NCBI GenBank assembly: GCA_963777725.1
Contig: CAVZRR010000026.1
Span: 44,028-108,027 of the forward strand
Origin: RPQJ01 sp963777725
Lineage (GTDB): Bacteria > Pseudomonadota > Gammaproteobacteria > Steroidobacterales > Steroidobacteraceae
Length of the DNA stretch: 64,000 bases
Reading direction: 5' to 3'
In this document: positions 36,867-47,070 of the stretch, one piece after another
Layout: every line of letters begins with the position of its first letter
Numbering within the stretch: the first letter of the stretch is position 1
Notes under the pieces: model-generated
Seen by the model: only the letters and a program-made list of their open reading frames with translations
Told to the model about the DNA's origin: nothing
Database searches by the model: none
Program-made: the position numbers and the translations under genes

Positions 36867-37550
36867 CTATTCAAGCAACTCCGTAAGCTCGAGCAACGTC
36901 CGCACCGTGAGCGGCGGCGGCGACGCTGCCACCGGCCAGCGTTCGCCCGCTCGATTGAGCCACACCGGCGTGACGCCGGCACGGCGCGCGCCCTCGACGT
37001 CCGCGAGCGCATCGTCGCCGACGTGCAACGCTCGGGCGGCGTCGAGCCCGGCCCGATCGAGCAGCAACGCGAAGATCCGCGGATCGGGCTTCAGCATGCC
37101 GGCGTCGCGCGCCGCGAGCGAGCGCTCGAAATACCCCGCGATCCCGATGGCCGCAAGGTCGGCGTTGCCGTTGCTGACCGCGAACAGCCGGAACCGGCCG
37201 TGCAGGCGCTCGAGAGCCGGCCGCACGTCGTCATAGAGCGCCACCTCGTTGCGCGCGCGGTAGAACACCGCGAACGCTTCGTCGGCCATCGCTTCCGGGT
37301 AGCCCGAGTCGCGGGCGTGATGCCGCAGCGACTCGAGTCGCAGCCACGTGAAATCGTGCCGCATCGCCGGGTGCTCGATCGCCATGCGCGCCCGTACGTC
37401 GCGCATCGAATCGAGCGAGTGGCGCTCGAGCACGCGCGGGTAGTGCTCGGCGAGGAATGCGAGCATCGCGTGCTCGGCGCGCACGATCACTGGTCCCACT
37501 TCCCATAGGGTATCGTCGAGATCGAAGATGATCGCCTGGACTTCGCGCAT
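36867..37550 (-). CDS. HAD-superfamily hydrolase
   Basis: A 227-residue HAD phosphatase. Motif I is IIFDLDDTLW (nucleophile and acid/base Asp), motif II FAVSNGNAD, motif III lysine AGMLKPDPRIF and motif IV VGDDALADVEGARRAG. The helical C1 cap makes it a subfamily I enzyme resembling YjjG/YigB-type nucleotidases or phosphoglycolate-like phosphatases; substrate unknown. Start ATG 37550, 56 bp from the divergent aminotransferase gene. Confidence 0.9.
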   Translation of the reverse strand: MREVQAIIFDLDDTLWEVGPVIVRAEHAMLAFLAEHYPRVLERHSLDSMRDVRARMAIEHPAMRHDFTWLRLESLRHHARDSGYPEAMADEAFAVFYRARNEVALYDDVRPALERLHGRFRLFAVSNGNADLAAIGIAGYFERSLAARDAGMLKPDPRIFALLLDRAGLDAARALHVGDDALADVEGARRAGVTPVWLNRAGERWPVAASPPPLTVRTLLELTELLE

Positions 37551-37606
37551 CGCAGCGCGGAGTCTAGCGGAGCCGTGCATCGGCGGCGGCAGAGGATACG
37601 CAACGC

Positions 37607-38856
37607 ATGCCTGCTTTCGACAGCCGCTTCGCGCGGCGCTTCGTCCGGCCCACCGGCGCGCTCGAGCTGATGGAGGATCTCGGCAGCGCCGGACCCGGCG
37701 TCCACATGCTCGGCGGCGGCAATCCGGCACGCATCCCGGCGGTGGAAGCCGTCTATCGACGGCGACTCGTCGAGATTGCCGGCGACGCGGCCCAGTTCGG
37801 GCGCTGCGTCGCGTCGTACTCCGCGCCGGGCGGCGACATTCGCTTCCGCGCGACCGTCGCAGGGTTCCTCGCGGACCGTTACGGCTGGCCGCTCACGGAA
37901 CGCAACGTCGTGCTGACGGGCGGCAGCCAGTCCGCCTTCTTCACCTGTTCAACCTGCTCGCGGGCGAGTCCGCGGGCGGCCGCCCGCAACGCGTCCTGTT
38001 GCCGCTCGCACCCGAGTACATCGGTTACGCCGACCTGGGCCTCACCGACGGCATGCTCGTCGCGCAGGGCGCGGCGATCGAGGAACTGCCGGACGGGTTC
38101 TTCAAGTACCACGTGCGCTTCGACGGACTCGACGCCGTGCCCGACGTGGCGGCGATCTGCCTGTCGCGGCCGACCAACCCATCCGGCAACGTGCTGTCAC
38201 TCGACGAGCTGCAGCGTCTCGACGCGCTCGCCCGCATCCGCCGCGTGCCGTTGATCATCGATGCGGCGTACGGCGAGCCGTTTCCGGGCATCCAGTTCAG
38301 CGATCCCGAATTGCTGTGGAACGAAAACGTGGTCCTGTGCCTGAGTCTGTCGAAGCTCGGCCTGCCTGCGACGCGGACCGGCATCGTGGTCGCCGCCGAG
38401 CCCACGGTCGAAGCGCTCACTGCGTTCAACGCGACCGCCGCGCTCGCGCCCGGATCCACCGGGCCGGTCATCGTCGAGCCGCTGCTCGCGAGCGGGGAAC
38501 TCGACGTGCTCTGCCGGGAAGTCATTCGCCCGTATTACCGATCGCGCGCAGAGCAGGCCATCGAGTGGCTGCGCGACGACTGCAGGGACCTGCCGCTGCG
38601 CATCCACCGGCCGGAAGGCGCGTTCTTCCTTTGGTTGTGGTTTCCGGGGCTACCGATCACGAGCCAGGAATTGTATGTGCGCCTCAAGGCGCGTGGCGTG
38701 CTGGTGCTGTCGGGTCATCACTTCTTCCCGGGCCTCGCGGACTCGTGGACGCATCGCAACGAGTGCCTGCGCATCAACTGCTCGCAGGACCCGGCCAGCG
38801 TGCGCGCGGGAATCCGACTGATCGCGGAGGAAGTCCGACGCGCATTCGCGGCCTGA
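37607..38856 (+). CDS. avtA: Valine-pyruvate aminotransferase with a single-base frameshift
   Basis: AvtA transfers amino groups between valine and pyruvate. The N-terminal part (MLGGGNPARIPAVEAVYR, VVLTGGSQSAFF) ends abruptly near 37942; the continuation in another frame begins LFNLLAGESAGGR and carries the PLP-lysine region LSLSKLGLPATRTG, the FNATAALAPGSTGPVI segment and the C-terminus FLWLWFPGLPITSQE. A missing base near 37942 (FFYLFN would be restored) explains it; the span of 1250 nt is one short of 417 codons, matching the usual AvtA length. Start ATG 37607. Confidence 0.85.
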
Positions 38857-38904
38857 CCGCGGCGCCATCACCCGGGGGCGCTGGTAGACTTCGACTCGAG
38901 CCCA

Positions 38905-40488
38905 ATGACGAGGTATCCCGCCATGCGCCGCCTGCTCGCCTTCGTCCTGCTCGTCGTTACGCTCACGGGTTGCGCGACGAACCCGGTCACCGGCCGCAAG
39001 GAGATCCAGATGGTCTCCGAGGGGCAGGAGATCCAGCTCGGACAGCAGTACTACGGTCCCTCGCGGCAGTCGCAGGGCGGCGATTACGTCACCGATCCGC
39101 GCGTCACGCAGTACGTGCAGCAGGTGGGCAACCGGCTCGCAGCCGTCGCCGACCGCCCGCTGCCCTATGAATTCGTGGTGCTGAACAGCGGCGAGCTGAA
39201 TGCCTGGGCGCTGCCAGGCGGCAAGATCGCGATCAACCGCGGCCTGCTGATCGAACTCAAGAACGAGGCGGAACTGGCCGCCGTGCTCGGCCACGAGATC
39301 GTGCACGCCGCCGCGCGCCACGGGGCCCAGCAGATGGAGAAAGGCCAGCTGCTGCAGATCGGCGCCGCGATTGCGACGATCGGCGCGGCCGCCTACGGCG
39401 GCTCGGACCTCGGCAATGTCGTGGGCCAGGGCGCGGCCGTCGGCGCGCAACTGCTGCAGGCGAAATACGGCCGTGACGACGAGCTCGAATCCGATCTCTA
39501 CGGCATGAAGTACATGAAGCTCGCGGGTTACGACCTGCAGGCCGCCGTGTCGCTGCAGGAGCTCTTCGTCCGCAAGTACTCCGCGGGCGTCGAGCAGGAC
39601 TGGATGAGCGGCCTGTTCGCGAGCCATCCGCCCTCGCAGGAGCGCGTCGACGCGAATCGCCGGACGATGATGGAGAAAGGTGGTCCGGGCGGCGATCTCG
39701 GCACCGACCGGTATCAGGCGGCGATGGCGGGGCTCAAGCGTGCGGCCCCGGCCTACGAAAAACACCAGCAGGCGCTCGCCGCGGCGAACAAGAAGGACTT
39801 CGCGTCTGCGCGCCGGCTCGCCAGCGAGGCCGTAAAGCTCGAGCCACGCGAGGCCCGCTTCCACGGGCTGCTCGGCGACCTGGAGATGGCGAGCGAGAAT
39901 CCGCGCGGTGCGCTCCCGCATTTCCAGAAGGCAGGCCAGCTCGATCCCGGTTACTTCAAGCCGATGGTCCAGGCCGGCATGGCGCAATACCAGCTCGGCA
40001 ACAAGGCCGCAGCCGAACCGCTGCTGACGAAGAGCATGCAGCTGCTGCCCACCGCGCCCGGCGCGTATTACCTCGGGCGCATCAACGAGGATCGCGGCAA
40101 TTCGACCGAGGCCGTGAAGCTCTACAAGATGGCCGCCGGTTCGAAGTCGCCGCTCGGCGAGGAGGCGCTCGGCCGCCTGGTGCGACTCGATCTCGCGCAG
40201 AACCCGGAAACGTATCTGTCGATCCAGCCGCAGCTCGACAACCAGGGCCGCGTCTGGATCACGGTCGGCAACCGCACCACGCTGCCGGTGAGCAACGTCA
40301 GCCTCGTGGTCGGCGTCGTCGACCAGAGCGGGCGCACCGTGTACGGGCCCGAGCGCATCGGCACCGGCGGCGACGTGATCCCGGGCCGCAAGGCCGTCAA
40401 CCTGCGCACGTCGCTCGGACCGTTCAACACCGGCGAGGTGCTGCGCTACGTGAAATGGAAAGTCGAGAGCGCGCGACCGGCACAGTGA
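38905..40488 (+). CDS. M48-family metalloprotease lipoprotein with TPR repeats
   Basis: A 527-residue exported protease. The leader ends LTLTGCATNP, a lipobox, so it is probably anchored in the outer membrane. The M48 zinc motif is LGHEIVHAAARHGAQ and the third ligand is in LESDLYGMKYM. Residues 300-430 carry TPR-like helical repeats (AAAEPLLTKSMQLLPTAPGA), as in BepA, which assists outer-membrane protein assembly; the C-terminal part is beta-rich. Function in OMP quality control is inferred from the architecture. ATG 38905 or 38923 are possible starts. Confidence 0.9.
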   Translation: MTRYPAMRRLLAFVLLVVTLTGCATNPVTGRKEIQMVSEGQEIQLGQQYYGPSRQSQGGDYVTDPRVTQYVQQVGNRLAAVADRPLPYEFVVLNSGELNAWALPGGKIAINRGLLIELKNEAELAAVLGHEIVHAAARHGAQQMEKGQLLQIGAAIATIGAAAYGGSDLGNVVGQGAAVGAQLLQAKYGRDDELESDLYGMKYMKLAGYDLQAAVSLQELFVRKYSAGVEQDWMSGLFASHPPSQERVDANRRTMMEKGGPGGDLGTDRYQAAMAGLKRAAPAYEKHQQALAAANKKDFASARRLASEAVKLEPREARFHGLLGDLEMASENPRGALPHFQKAGQLDPGYFKPMVQAGMAQYQLGNKAAAEPLLTKSMQLLPTAPGAYYLGRINEDRGNSTEAVKLYKMAAGSKSPLGEEALGRLVRLDLAQNPETYLSIQPQLDNQGRVWITVGNRTTLPVSNVSLVVGVVDQSGRTVYGPERIGTGGDVIPGRKAVNLRTSLGPFNTGEVLRYVKWKVESARPAQ

Positions 40489-40665
40489 GATTCGCGAGGC
40501 AGGCCTCTAGACGCGCGCGCTCGTTGTAAGCACAATGCGCGTGCGCGCTTGACCTCTGATTGCGCGATCGCTCCGCCGCGCCGAAACCCATCCATCTGTT
40601 GCGGGTTTAGTCCAACGTCGCGGCGGGGCGAACTTTACCGCCCTGCTCGCCCGACCCCGTCGCGC

Positions 40666-41478
40666 TCATCGAGTCGCGAGAATGCCGTCGCCGCTCCGCT
40701 GCGCGACGAAACCGGCCTGGCGCAGACGTCGCATCACTTCCGCTGGCACGTCGCGCCCGCTGGTGAGCCTGTTCGGCGTGCCGGTGTAGTGAAACAGCCG
40801 GCCCTTGCGCCGGATCACCCGCGCGAGCTGTGCATAAAAGGCCTGCGAATAGAGCTCGCCGGCGATGCCGAAGCGCGGCGGATCGTGCAGGATCGCGTCG
40901 CACGACCGGTCGGGCAGCGTCGTGATCTTCTCGACGATGTCGCCCAACGTCACCGTCAACCTGTCGTCCGGCGCCGGCGACCAGGGATTGAGACCGCGCA
41001 GCCAGAGCACGTCCGGATTTTTCTCGAAAGAGTGCACCTCGGCCGCACCGCCCTGCAGGCACCACGCCGCGAAGTATCCCAGTCCGCCGCAGGTGTCGAG
41101 AATCGCCCTGCCGCGCGGCTCGATCAGCGCCACCTTGCGCGCCGCGTCCTCGTAGGGCGAGACCTGCGCGGTCGGCAGCATCTTGATGCCGTCGATCTCG
41201 AAGGTCGGCGGACCCCATTCGGTCGGCACCAGCTTGATCAGCGAACTGGTGAACCGCGCGATGGGCTGGAAGGCATCACCCGACCAGCGGTAGATCGTCC
41301 GCTCCTTGCAGGCGTCGAGGTACGGGTAGCGCTGGCCTTGCCACGTCCAGGCCGCGGCGTCCAGTTCGACCGTGGTCGTCGAACGCTGCAGGTCCAGCGA
41401 GCAATCGAGCAAGGCCGAGCCCGCCTGCCTCGCAGCGAGCATGGACTCGTGCACGCGTGAAGTGAGCAGTGGGCCCAT
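40666..41478 (-). CDS. SAM-dependent methyltransferase (COG2521-like)
   Basis: A 270-residue methyltransferase. The SAM site is AILDTCGGLGYFAAWCL and motif IV is ILHDPPRFGIAG, a DPPRFG variant that resembles the predicted methyltransferases of COG2521. The N-terminal part (LDLQRSTTTVELDAAAWTWQ) is a separate small domain. Target unknown. It follows the tandem uvrA gene on the same strand, 4 bp from its stop. The 177 bp between it and the M48 gene show no gene. Confidence 0.8.
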   Translation of the reverse strand: MGPLLTSRVHESMLAARQAGSALLDCSLDLQRSTTTVELDAAAWTWQGQRYPYLDACKERTIYRWSGDAFQPIARFTSSLIKLVPTEWGPPTFEIDGIKMLPTAQVSPYEDAARKVALIEPRGRAILDTCGGLGYFAAWCLQGGAAEVHSFEKNPDVLWLRGLNPWSPAPDDRLTVTLGDIVEKITTLPDRSCDAILHDPPRFGIAGELYSQAFYAQLARVIRRKGRLFHYTGTPNRLTSGRDVPAEVMRRLRQAGFVAQRSGDGILATR

Positions 41479-41482
41479 CCGC

Positions 41483-44400
41483 TTACCGCGCTGGCTGCCG
41501 CTCCCGCAGGAACGTGCGCAGCACTTTCGCCGTGTGCGACTTGCCCTTCGTGCCCGCGACGGTCTCCGGCGAACCCTGCGCGACGATGCGGCCGCCGCCG
41601 GATCCGCCTTCGGGCCCGAGATCGATCAGCCAGTCGGCCTCGGCGATCACGTCGAGGTTGTGCTCGATCACGACCACCGTGTTGCCTGCGTCGACCAGCC
41701 GATGCAGCACGCGGATCAGCTTCTCGACGTCGGCCATGTGCAACCCGACCGTGGGCTCGTCGAGCACATAGAGCGTGCCAGGCGTCGCAGCGGCGCGCCC
41801 GCGCGGGTCGGCTTGCGGCCGCAGTCGTGCAAGCTCGGTCACGAGCTTGATGCGCTGCGCCTCGCCGCCCGAGAGCGTCGGGCTCTGCTGGCCGAGCGTC
41901 AGGTAGCCGAGGCCCACGTCCTGCAGCAACCTGAGTGCGTGGTGGATCCGCGGGTGGGCTGCGAAGAATTCGACGGCTTCGTCGACGCTCATCGCGAGCA
42001 CGTCGCCGATGCTGCGACCGCGATGCTGGACTGCGAGCGTCTCTGCGTTGAAGCGCCGACCGCCGCAGGCATCGCACAGCACCTTGACGTTCGGCAGGAA
42101 GCTCATCTCGATCGTCTGCACGCCCTGCCCTTCGCAGGCATCGCAGCGCCCGCCCGCGGTGTTGAACGAGAAGCGGCCGGGACCGTAACCCCGCACGCGC
42201 GATTCGGTGGTGCCGGCATAGAGCTTGCGAACGTCGTCCCAGAACCCGACGTAGGTCGCCGGGCAGGACCGCGGCGTCTTGCCGATCGGGGTCTGGTCCA
42301 CTTCGAGCACGCGACCGACGTGTTCGACGCCGCGCAAGTCCTTGCAGCCCAGCCAAGCCGGCGCGCGGCGGCGGCGCTTGGCGTCGCCGGTGTGCGCACG
42401 CAGGTTCGCATAGAGCACGTCGCGGGCGAGCGTCGACTTGCCCGAACCCGACACGCCGGTGATCACGGTGAGACGCCGCAGCGGGATGCGGGCATTCACC
42501 TTGCGCAGGTTGTGCAACTCGGCCCGTTCGATCGCGATCACCGGGTCGCCGCGCCGGACGGCACGCCGTTCCGCCAGCGGATGCAGCAGCGGGTGCGCGA
42601 GGAACCGGCCGGTCAGCGACTCCGGGGCGGCGATCAGGTCGTCGATGCGGCCCTCGCCGACGACGCGGCCGCCGCGCGTGCCGGCACCGGGACCGAGGTC
42701 GATCACGTGGTCGGCGCGCCGGATCGTGTCCTCGTCGTGCTCGACGACGAGCAGCGTGTTGCCCTTGGCGCCGAGCTTCGCCAGCGTGTCGAGCAGCACC
42801 GCGTTGTCGCGCGGGTGCAGGCCGATCGTCGGCTCGTCGAGCACGTAGCAGACGCCCTGCAGGTTCGAGCCGAGCTGCGCGGCCAGGCGGATGCGCTGCG
42901 CCTCGCCGCCCGAGAGCGTCGGCGCCGCGCGATCGAGCGAGATGTAACCGAGGCCGACGTCCTGCAGGAATGCGAGCCGGGAGCGGATCTCCGCCAGCAG
43001 GTCGCGCGCGATCTCGAGCTCGCGCCCGGCCAGCTTGAGGCCGTCGAAGAACCTGCGGGCGCCGTCCACCGGCAGCGCCGCGAGCTCGGCGATCGACTGG
43101 TTGCGGTAGAGGACGTTCAGCGCGACTGGATTCAGGCGCTGTCCTGCGCAGTCGCCACAGGGCGTGGCCTCGCCCTCGAACCAGTCGTTCCACCAGATCT
43201 CCTCGCCGGTCTGCTCCGCGTCGAAGCCCTTGATCGCGACGCCGGTGCCGAAGCAGGACTCGCACCAGCCGTGCTTCGAGTTGTAGGAGAACAAACGCGG
43301 ATCGAGCTCGGCGAAACTGCGGCCACAGGACGGGCAGGCCCGCCGGGTCGAGAACACCCGCACCTTGCCGCGGTCGAGCACGTGCACCACGCCCTTGCCG
43401 TAGTCGAGCGCCTGCTGCAGCAGTCGCCGCAGCTCGCGTTCGTTCTTCGCACTGACGGTCGCGCCGCCCACGGGCAGCTCGATCGTGTGCTCGCGGAAGC
43501 GGTCGAGCCGTGGCCACTTCGCGGTGGGCAGGGACGCGCCATCGACTCGTAACTGCGCATACCCCTTGGCCGCGGCCCACTTGGCGAGATCGGTGTAATA
43601 GCCCTTGCGAGCCACGATCAGCGGCGCAAGCAGCTCGATGCGCCGGCCCTTGGCCTCGCGCAGCAGCCGGGCCGCGATCGCGTCCGCGGTCTGCGGCTCG
43701 ATCGGCACCTCGCACTCCGGGCAATGCTGCAGACCGAGCTTCACGTAGAGCAGGCGCAGGAAGTGGTGCACTTCGGTCAGCGTGCCCACCGTGCTCTTGC
43801 GCCCGCCACGGCTGGTGCGCTGCTCGATGGCCACCGTGGGCGGGATGCCGAAGATGGCGTCCACGTCCGGTCGTCCGGCCGGCTGCACGAACTGCCGCGC
43901 GTAGGCGTTCAGCGACTCGAGATAGCGCCGCTGGCCCTCGGCGAACACGATGTCGAAGGCAAGCGTCGACTTTCCGGACCCGGACACGCCCGTGACGACG
44001 GTCATGCCGTCGCGGGGAATCGAGACGTCCACGTCGCGCAGGTTGTGCTCGCGCGCCCGGTGCACGACGATCGCGTTGCGCGCCGCATCGGCAACGCGCG
44101 GTGCCTCGGCAACCGTCGCCGGACTGGCGAAGCTCGCCCGTCCATCGGCGACGACGCGATCACGCTCGACCGCATACTCGCGCAGCGCGCGACCGGTGTG
44201 CGAACCCTCGCAGGCCATCACCTCCTGCGGGGTGCCGGCCGCGACGAGCCGTCCGCCGCGCTCGCCGCCCTCCGGCCCCAGGTCGAGGATCCAGTCGGCC
44301 GCGCGGATCACGTCGAGGTTGTGCTCGATCACGACCAGCGAGTGGCCCGCGTCGAGCAGGCGCTTGAATGCGCCGAGCAGCTTCGCAACGTCGTCGAAAT

Positions 44401-46960
44401 GCAGTCCCGTCGTGGGCTCGTCGAACAGGAACAGCGAGCGCGGCGCCGACGATTCGGCCAAATGCCCGGCCAGCTTCAGGCGCTGCGCCTCGCCTCCCGA
44501 AAGCGTGGGCACCGGCTGGCCGAGCCGCAGGTACTCGAGCCCGACGGCGACGAGCGGCTCGATGCGGTCGAGCACGTCGCGATCGTCGGCAAAGAACGCG
44601 GCGGCCTCGGAGACCGTCATGTCGAGCACGTCCGCGATGCTTTTCGCCGGTCCGTCGCCGCGGGCCATCTTGACCTCGAGGAGCTCGGGTCGGTAACGGC
44701 GGCCGTCGCAATCGGGGCAACGCAGGTAGACGTCGGAAAGGAACTGCATCTCGACGTGCTCGAAGCCGTTGCCGGCGCAGGTCGGGCAGCGGCCGTTGCC
44801 GGAGTTGAAGCTGAACGTGCCGAGCGTGTAGCCGCGCTCGATCGAGACGGCCTCTGCGGCGAAGCGCTTGCGGATCACGTCGAACGCGCCGACGTAACTC
44901 GCCGGGTTCGACCGCGTCGTGCGACCGATCGCGGTCTGGTCCACCAGCACGACCTCGGCGACGTGCTCGGCTCCGAGCAGGCTGCGATGGGCACCGGGCG
45001 TCTCCGTCGGCTTGCCTTTTGCGCGCCGCAAGGCGGCATACAACACGTCCTGCACCAGCGTGGACTTGCCGGAGCCGGACACGCCCGTCACGCAGACGAG
45101 GCGACCGAGCGGGATCGTCACGTCGATCTGCTGCAGGTTGTGCTCGCTCGCCCCCTGGACCACCAGGCTCGGTTCGCCCGACCGTGGCGGTCCGCGGTGC
45201 CCCGCCGCATCGACGGCGTCCTTGCGGCCCGACAGGTACTGCGCGGTCAGCGTGTCCGCACGGCCCGCGAGCTGTGCCGGCGTGCCGTTGAACACGATTC
45301 GGCCGCCGTGCTCGCCGGGACCGGGCCCGAGATCCACGATCCGGTCCGCGGAGAGCATGATCTGCGGGTCATGCTCGACCACCAGCAACGAGTTGCCGTT
45401 GTCGCGCAGTCGCTCCATCACCTCGATGACACGGCGCATGTCGCGCGGGTGCAGCCCGATCGACGGCTCGTCGAGCACGAACAGCGTGTTGGTGAGCGAG
45501 GTGCCGAGCGCGGTCGTGAGGTTGATGCGCTGCACCTCCCCGCCCGAGAGCGTGCGCGACTGGCGGTCGAGCGTCAGGTAGCCGAGGCCGACGCGCACCA
45601 GGAAATCGAGCCGGGAGCGGATCTCGCCGAGCAGCAGGTCGGTCGCCTCGTCGAGCGGCGCGGGCAGCGCGAGCCCGGCGAAGAACTCGCGGGTCCGCTC
45701 GATCGGCAACAGCATCAGGTCGTGGACGTTGAGTCCGCGCCCGTTCGCGGCCGACTCACCCAGACGCCACAGCAACGCCTCCGGCTTCAGTCGCGCGCCG
45801 CCGCAGTCCGCGCAGGGCGTGTAGCTGCGGTACTTCGACAGCAGCACGCGAATGTGCATCTTGTAGCTGCGGCCTTCGAGCCACTGGAAGAAGCGGCGCG
45901 CGCCGTACCAGACCTTCTTCTCCCACGGCCCCTCGCCGTCGATCACCCAGCGCCGCTGCTCCTCGCCCAGCTCGCGCCACGGGACGTCGAGCGGCACGCC
46001 GCGCTTGCGGGCGAACTTGACCAGGTCGTCCTGGCACTCGCGATACGACTCGGTCTGCCAGGGCCGGATCGCGCCGCCGCGCAGCGTCTTCGACGCGTCC
46101 GGCACGACCAGCCCGTAGTCGACTCCGATCACGCGACCGAAGCCGCGGCACGTGTCGCAAGCGCCGAGCGGCGAATTGAACGAGAACAGGCTCGGCGTCG
46201 GCTCGCGGTAATGGATGTCGCAAGCCGCGCAGTGCAGGTCAGCCGAGAACTTCAGGACGGCCGCGGGCTCCTCGACGTGCACGCTCACCCTGCCGCGCCC
46301 GACTCGCAGCGCCGCCTCGAGCGCCTCGAGCACTCGACTGCGGTCTGCGCTGCCGGCCCGGAACCGGTCCTGCACGACCTCCAGGGCGTCCGCGCTGCGC
46401 GCGTGGATGCGCGTGTAGCCTTGCTGCTCGAGCAGCTGCAGCACCTCGGCCTCGCTGAAGTTCTTCGGCACCGCGACCGGGAACGTGACGACGAGCCGCG
46501 GATCACCCGTGGCGGCGGCATGCACTCGCAACTCGTCGGCGATGCTGGCCGCCGTGTCGCGACGCACGGGCTGGCCACAGCCACGGCAGTAGAGGTGCGC
46601 CGCCCGCGCGTACAGCAGCTTGAGGTGATCGTTCAGCTCGGTCATCGTCCCGACCGTCGATCGGGAGGTGCGCACGGGGTTGGTCTGGTCGATCGCGATC
46701 GCGGGCGGGATCCCCTCGATGCGGTCCACCTGGGGCTTGTCCATGCGGTCGAGGAACTGCCGCGCGTACGGCGAGAAGGTCTCGACGTAGCGGCGCTGGC
46801 CCTCGGCATAGACCGTGTCGAAGACGAGCGAGGACTTGCCCGAACCCGACACGCCAGTCACGACGACCAGCTGCCGCAGCGGGATGTCGAGGTCGAGCGC
46901 GCGCAGGTTGTTCTGGCGCGCGCCGCGGACGCGAATGCAATCGTGGCTTTGCGTAGTCAT
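41483..46960 (-). CDS. uvrA: Double-length UvrA (tandem excinuclease ABC subunit A)
   Basis: A 1825-residue protein made of two complete UvrA units in one chain. Each unit has two ABC ATPase domains; Walker A motifs GVSGSGKS(S/T) lie near residues 36, 625, 989 and 1501. Each unit keeps zinc-finger cysteines (CAACDIHYREP and CPSCGRSFAELD among others), signature motifs (LSGGEVQRINL, LSGGEAQR) and the segment between Walker A and signature that in UvrA contacts UvrB. UvrA scans DNA for lesions as a dimer and loads UvrB. The chain would form an intramolecular dimer. Start ATG 46960 (MTTQSHDC). No uvrB or uvrC lies in the window. Confidence 0.92.
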   Translation of the reverse strand: MTTQSHDCIRVRGARQNNLRALDLDIPLRQLVVVTGVSGSGKSSLVFDTVYAEGQRRYVETFSPYARQFLDRMDKPQVDRIEGIPPAIAIDQTNPVRTSRSTVGTMTELNDHLKLLYARAAHLYCRGCGQPVRRDTAASIADELRVHAAATGDPRLVVTFPVAVPKNFSEAEVLQLLEQQGYTRIHARSADALEVVQDRFRAGSADRSRVLEALEAALRVGRGRVSVHVEEPAAVLKFSADLHCAACDIHYREPTPSLFSFNSPLGACDTCRGFGRVIGVDYGLVVPDASKTLRGGAIRPWQTESYRECQDDLVKFARKRGVPLDVPWRELGEEQRRWVIDGEGPWEKKVWYGARRFFQWLEGRSYKMHIRVLLSKYRSYTPCADCGGARLKPEALLWRLGESAANGRGLNVHDLMLLPIERTREFFAGLALPAPLDEATDLLLGEIRSRLDFLVRVGLGYLTLDRQSRTLSGGEVQRINLTTALGTSLTNTLFVLDEPSIGLHPRDMRRVIEVMERLRDNGNSLLVVEHDPQIMLSADRIVDLGPGPGEHGGRIVFNGTPAQLAGRADTLTAQYLSGRKDAVDAAGHRGPPRSGEPSLVVQGASEHNLQQIDVTIPLGRLVCVTGVSGSGKSTLVQDVLYAALRRAKGKPTETPGAHRSLLGAEHVAEVVLVDQTAIGRTTRSNPASYVGAFDVIRKRFAAEAVSIERGYTLGTFSFNSGNGRCPTCAGNGFEHVEMQFLSDVYLRCPDCDGRRYRPELLEVKMARGDGPAKSIADVLDMTVSEAAAFFADDRDVLDRIEPLVAVGLEYLRLGQPVPTLSGGEAQRLKLAGHLAESSAPRSLFLFDEPTTGLHFDDVAKLLGAFKRLLDAGHSLVVIEHNLDVIRAADWILDLGPEGGERGGRLVAAGTPQEVMACEGSHTGRALREYAVERDRVVADGRASFASPATVAEAPRVADAARNAIVVHRAREHNLRDVDVSIPRDGMTVVTGVSGSGKSTLAFDIVFAEGQRRYLESLNAYARQFVQPAGRPDVDAIFGIPPTVAIEQRTSRGGRKSTVGTLTEVHHFLRLLYVKLGLQHCPECEVPIEPQTADAIAARLLREAKGRRIELLAPLIVARKGYYTDLAKWAAAKGYAQLRVDGASLPTAKWPRLDRFREHTIELPVGGATVSAKNERELRRLLQQALDYGKGVVHVLDRGKVRVFSTRRACPSCGRSFAELDPRLFSYNSKHGWCESCFGTGVAIKGFDAEQTGEEIWWNDWFEGEATPCGDCAGQRLNPVALNVLYRNQSIAELAALPVDGARRFFDGLKLAGRELEIARDLLAEIRSRLAFLQDVGLGYISLDRAAPTLSGGEAQRIRLAAQLGSNLQGVCYVLDEPTIGLHPRDNAVLLDTLAKLGAKGNTLLVVEHDEDTIRRADHVIDLGPGAGTRGGRVVGEGRIDDLIAAPESLTGRFLAHPLLHPLAERRAVRRGDPVIAIERAELHNLRKVNARIPLRRLTVITGVSGSGKSTLARDVLYANLRAHTGDAKRRRRAPAWLGCKDLRGVEHVGRVLEVDQTPIGKTPRSCPATYVGFWDDVRKLYAGTTESRVRGYGPGRFSFNTAGGRCDACEGQGVQTIEMSFLPNVKVLCDACGGRRFNAETLAVQHRGRSIGDVLAMSVDEAVEFFAAHPRIHHALRLLQDVGLGYLTLGQQSPTLSGGEAQRIKLVTELARLRPQADPRGRAAATPGTLYVLDEPTVGLHMADVEKLIRVLHRLVDAGNTVVVIEHNLDVIAEADWLIDLGPEGGSGGGRIVAQGSPETVAGTKGKSHTAKVLRTFLRERQPAR

Positions 46961-47070
46961 CGGGGGCTCGGGCGCTCCGCAGGAGCGTCCCGGCCGCATC
47001 AAGCTACCACGATCCGCCCTGATCGCGGATACTTCGCAGCACAACGAGTCCAAGATTCCGGGGCCACGCG

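Noticed and set aside
40489..40665. GC-rich stretch after the M48 gene as a small RNA or terminator
   Set aside because: Only a weak imperfect hairpin with GCGCGC repeats and no T-tract; nothing supportable.
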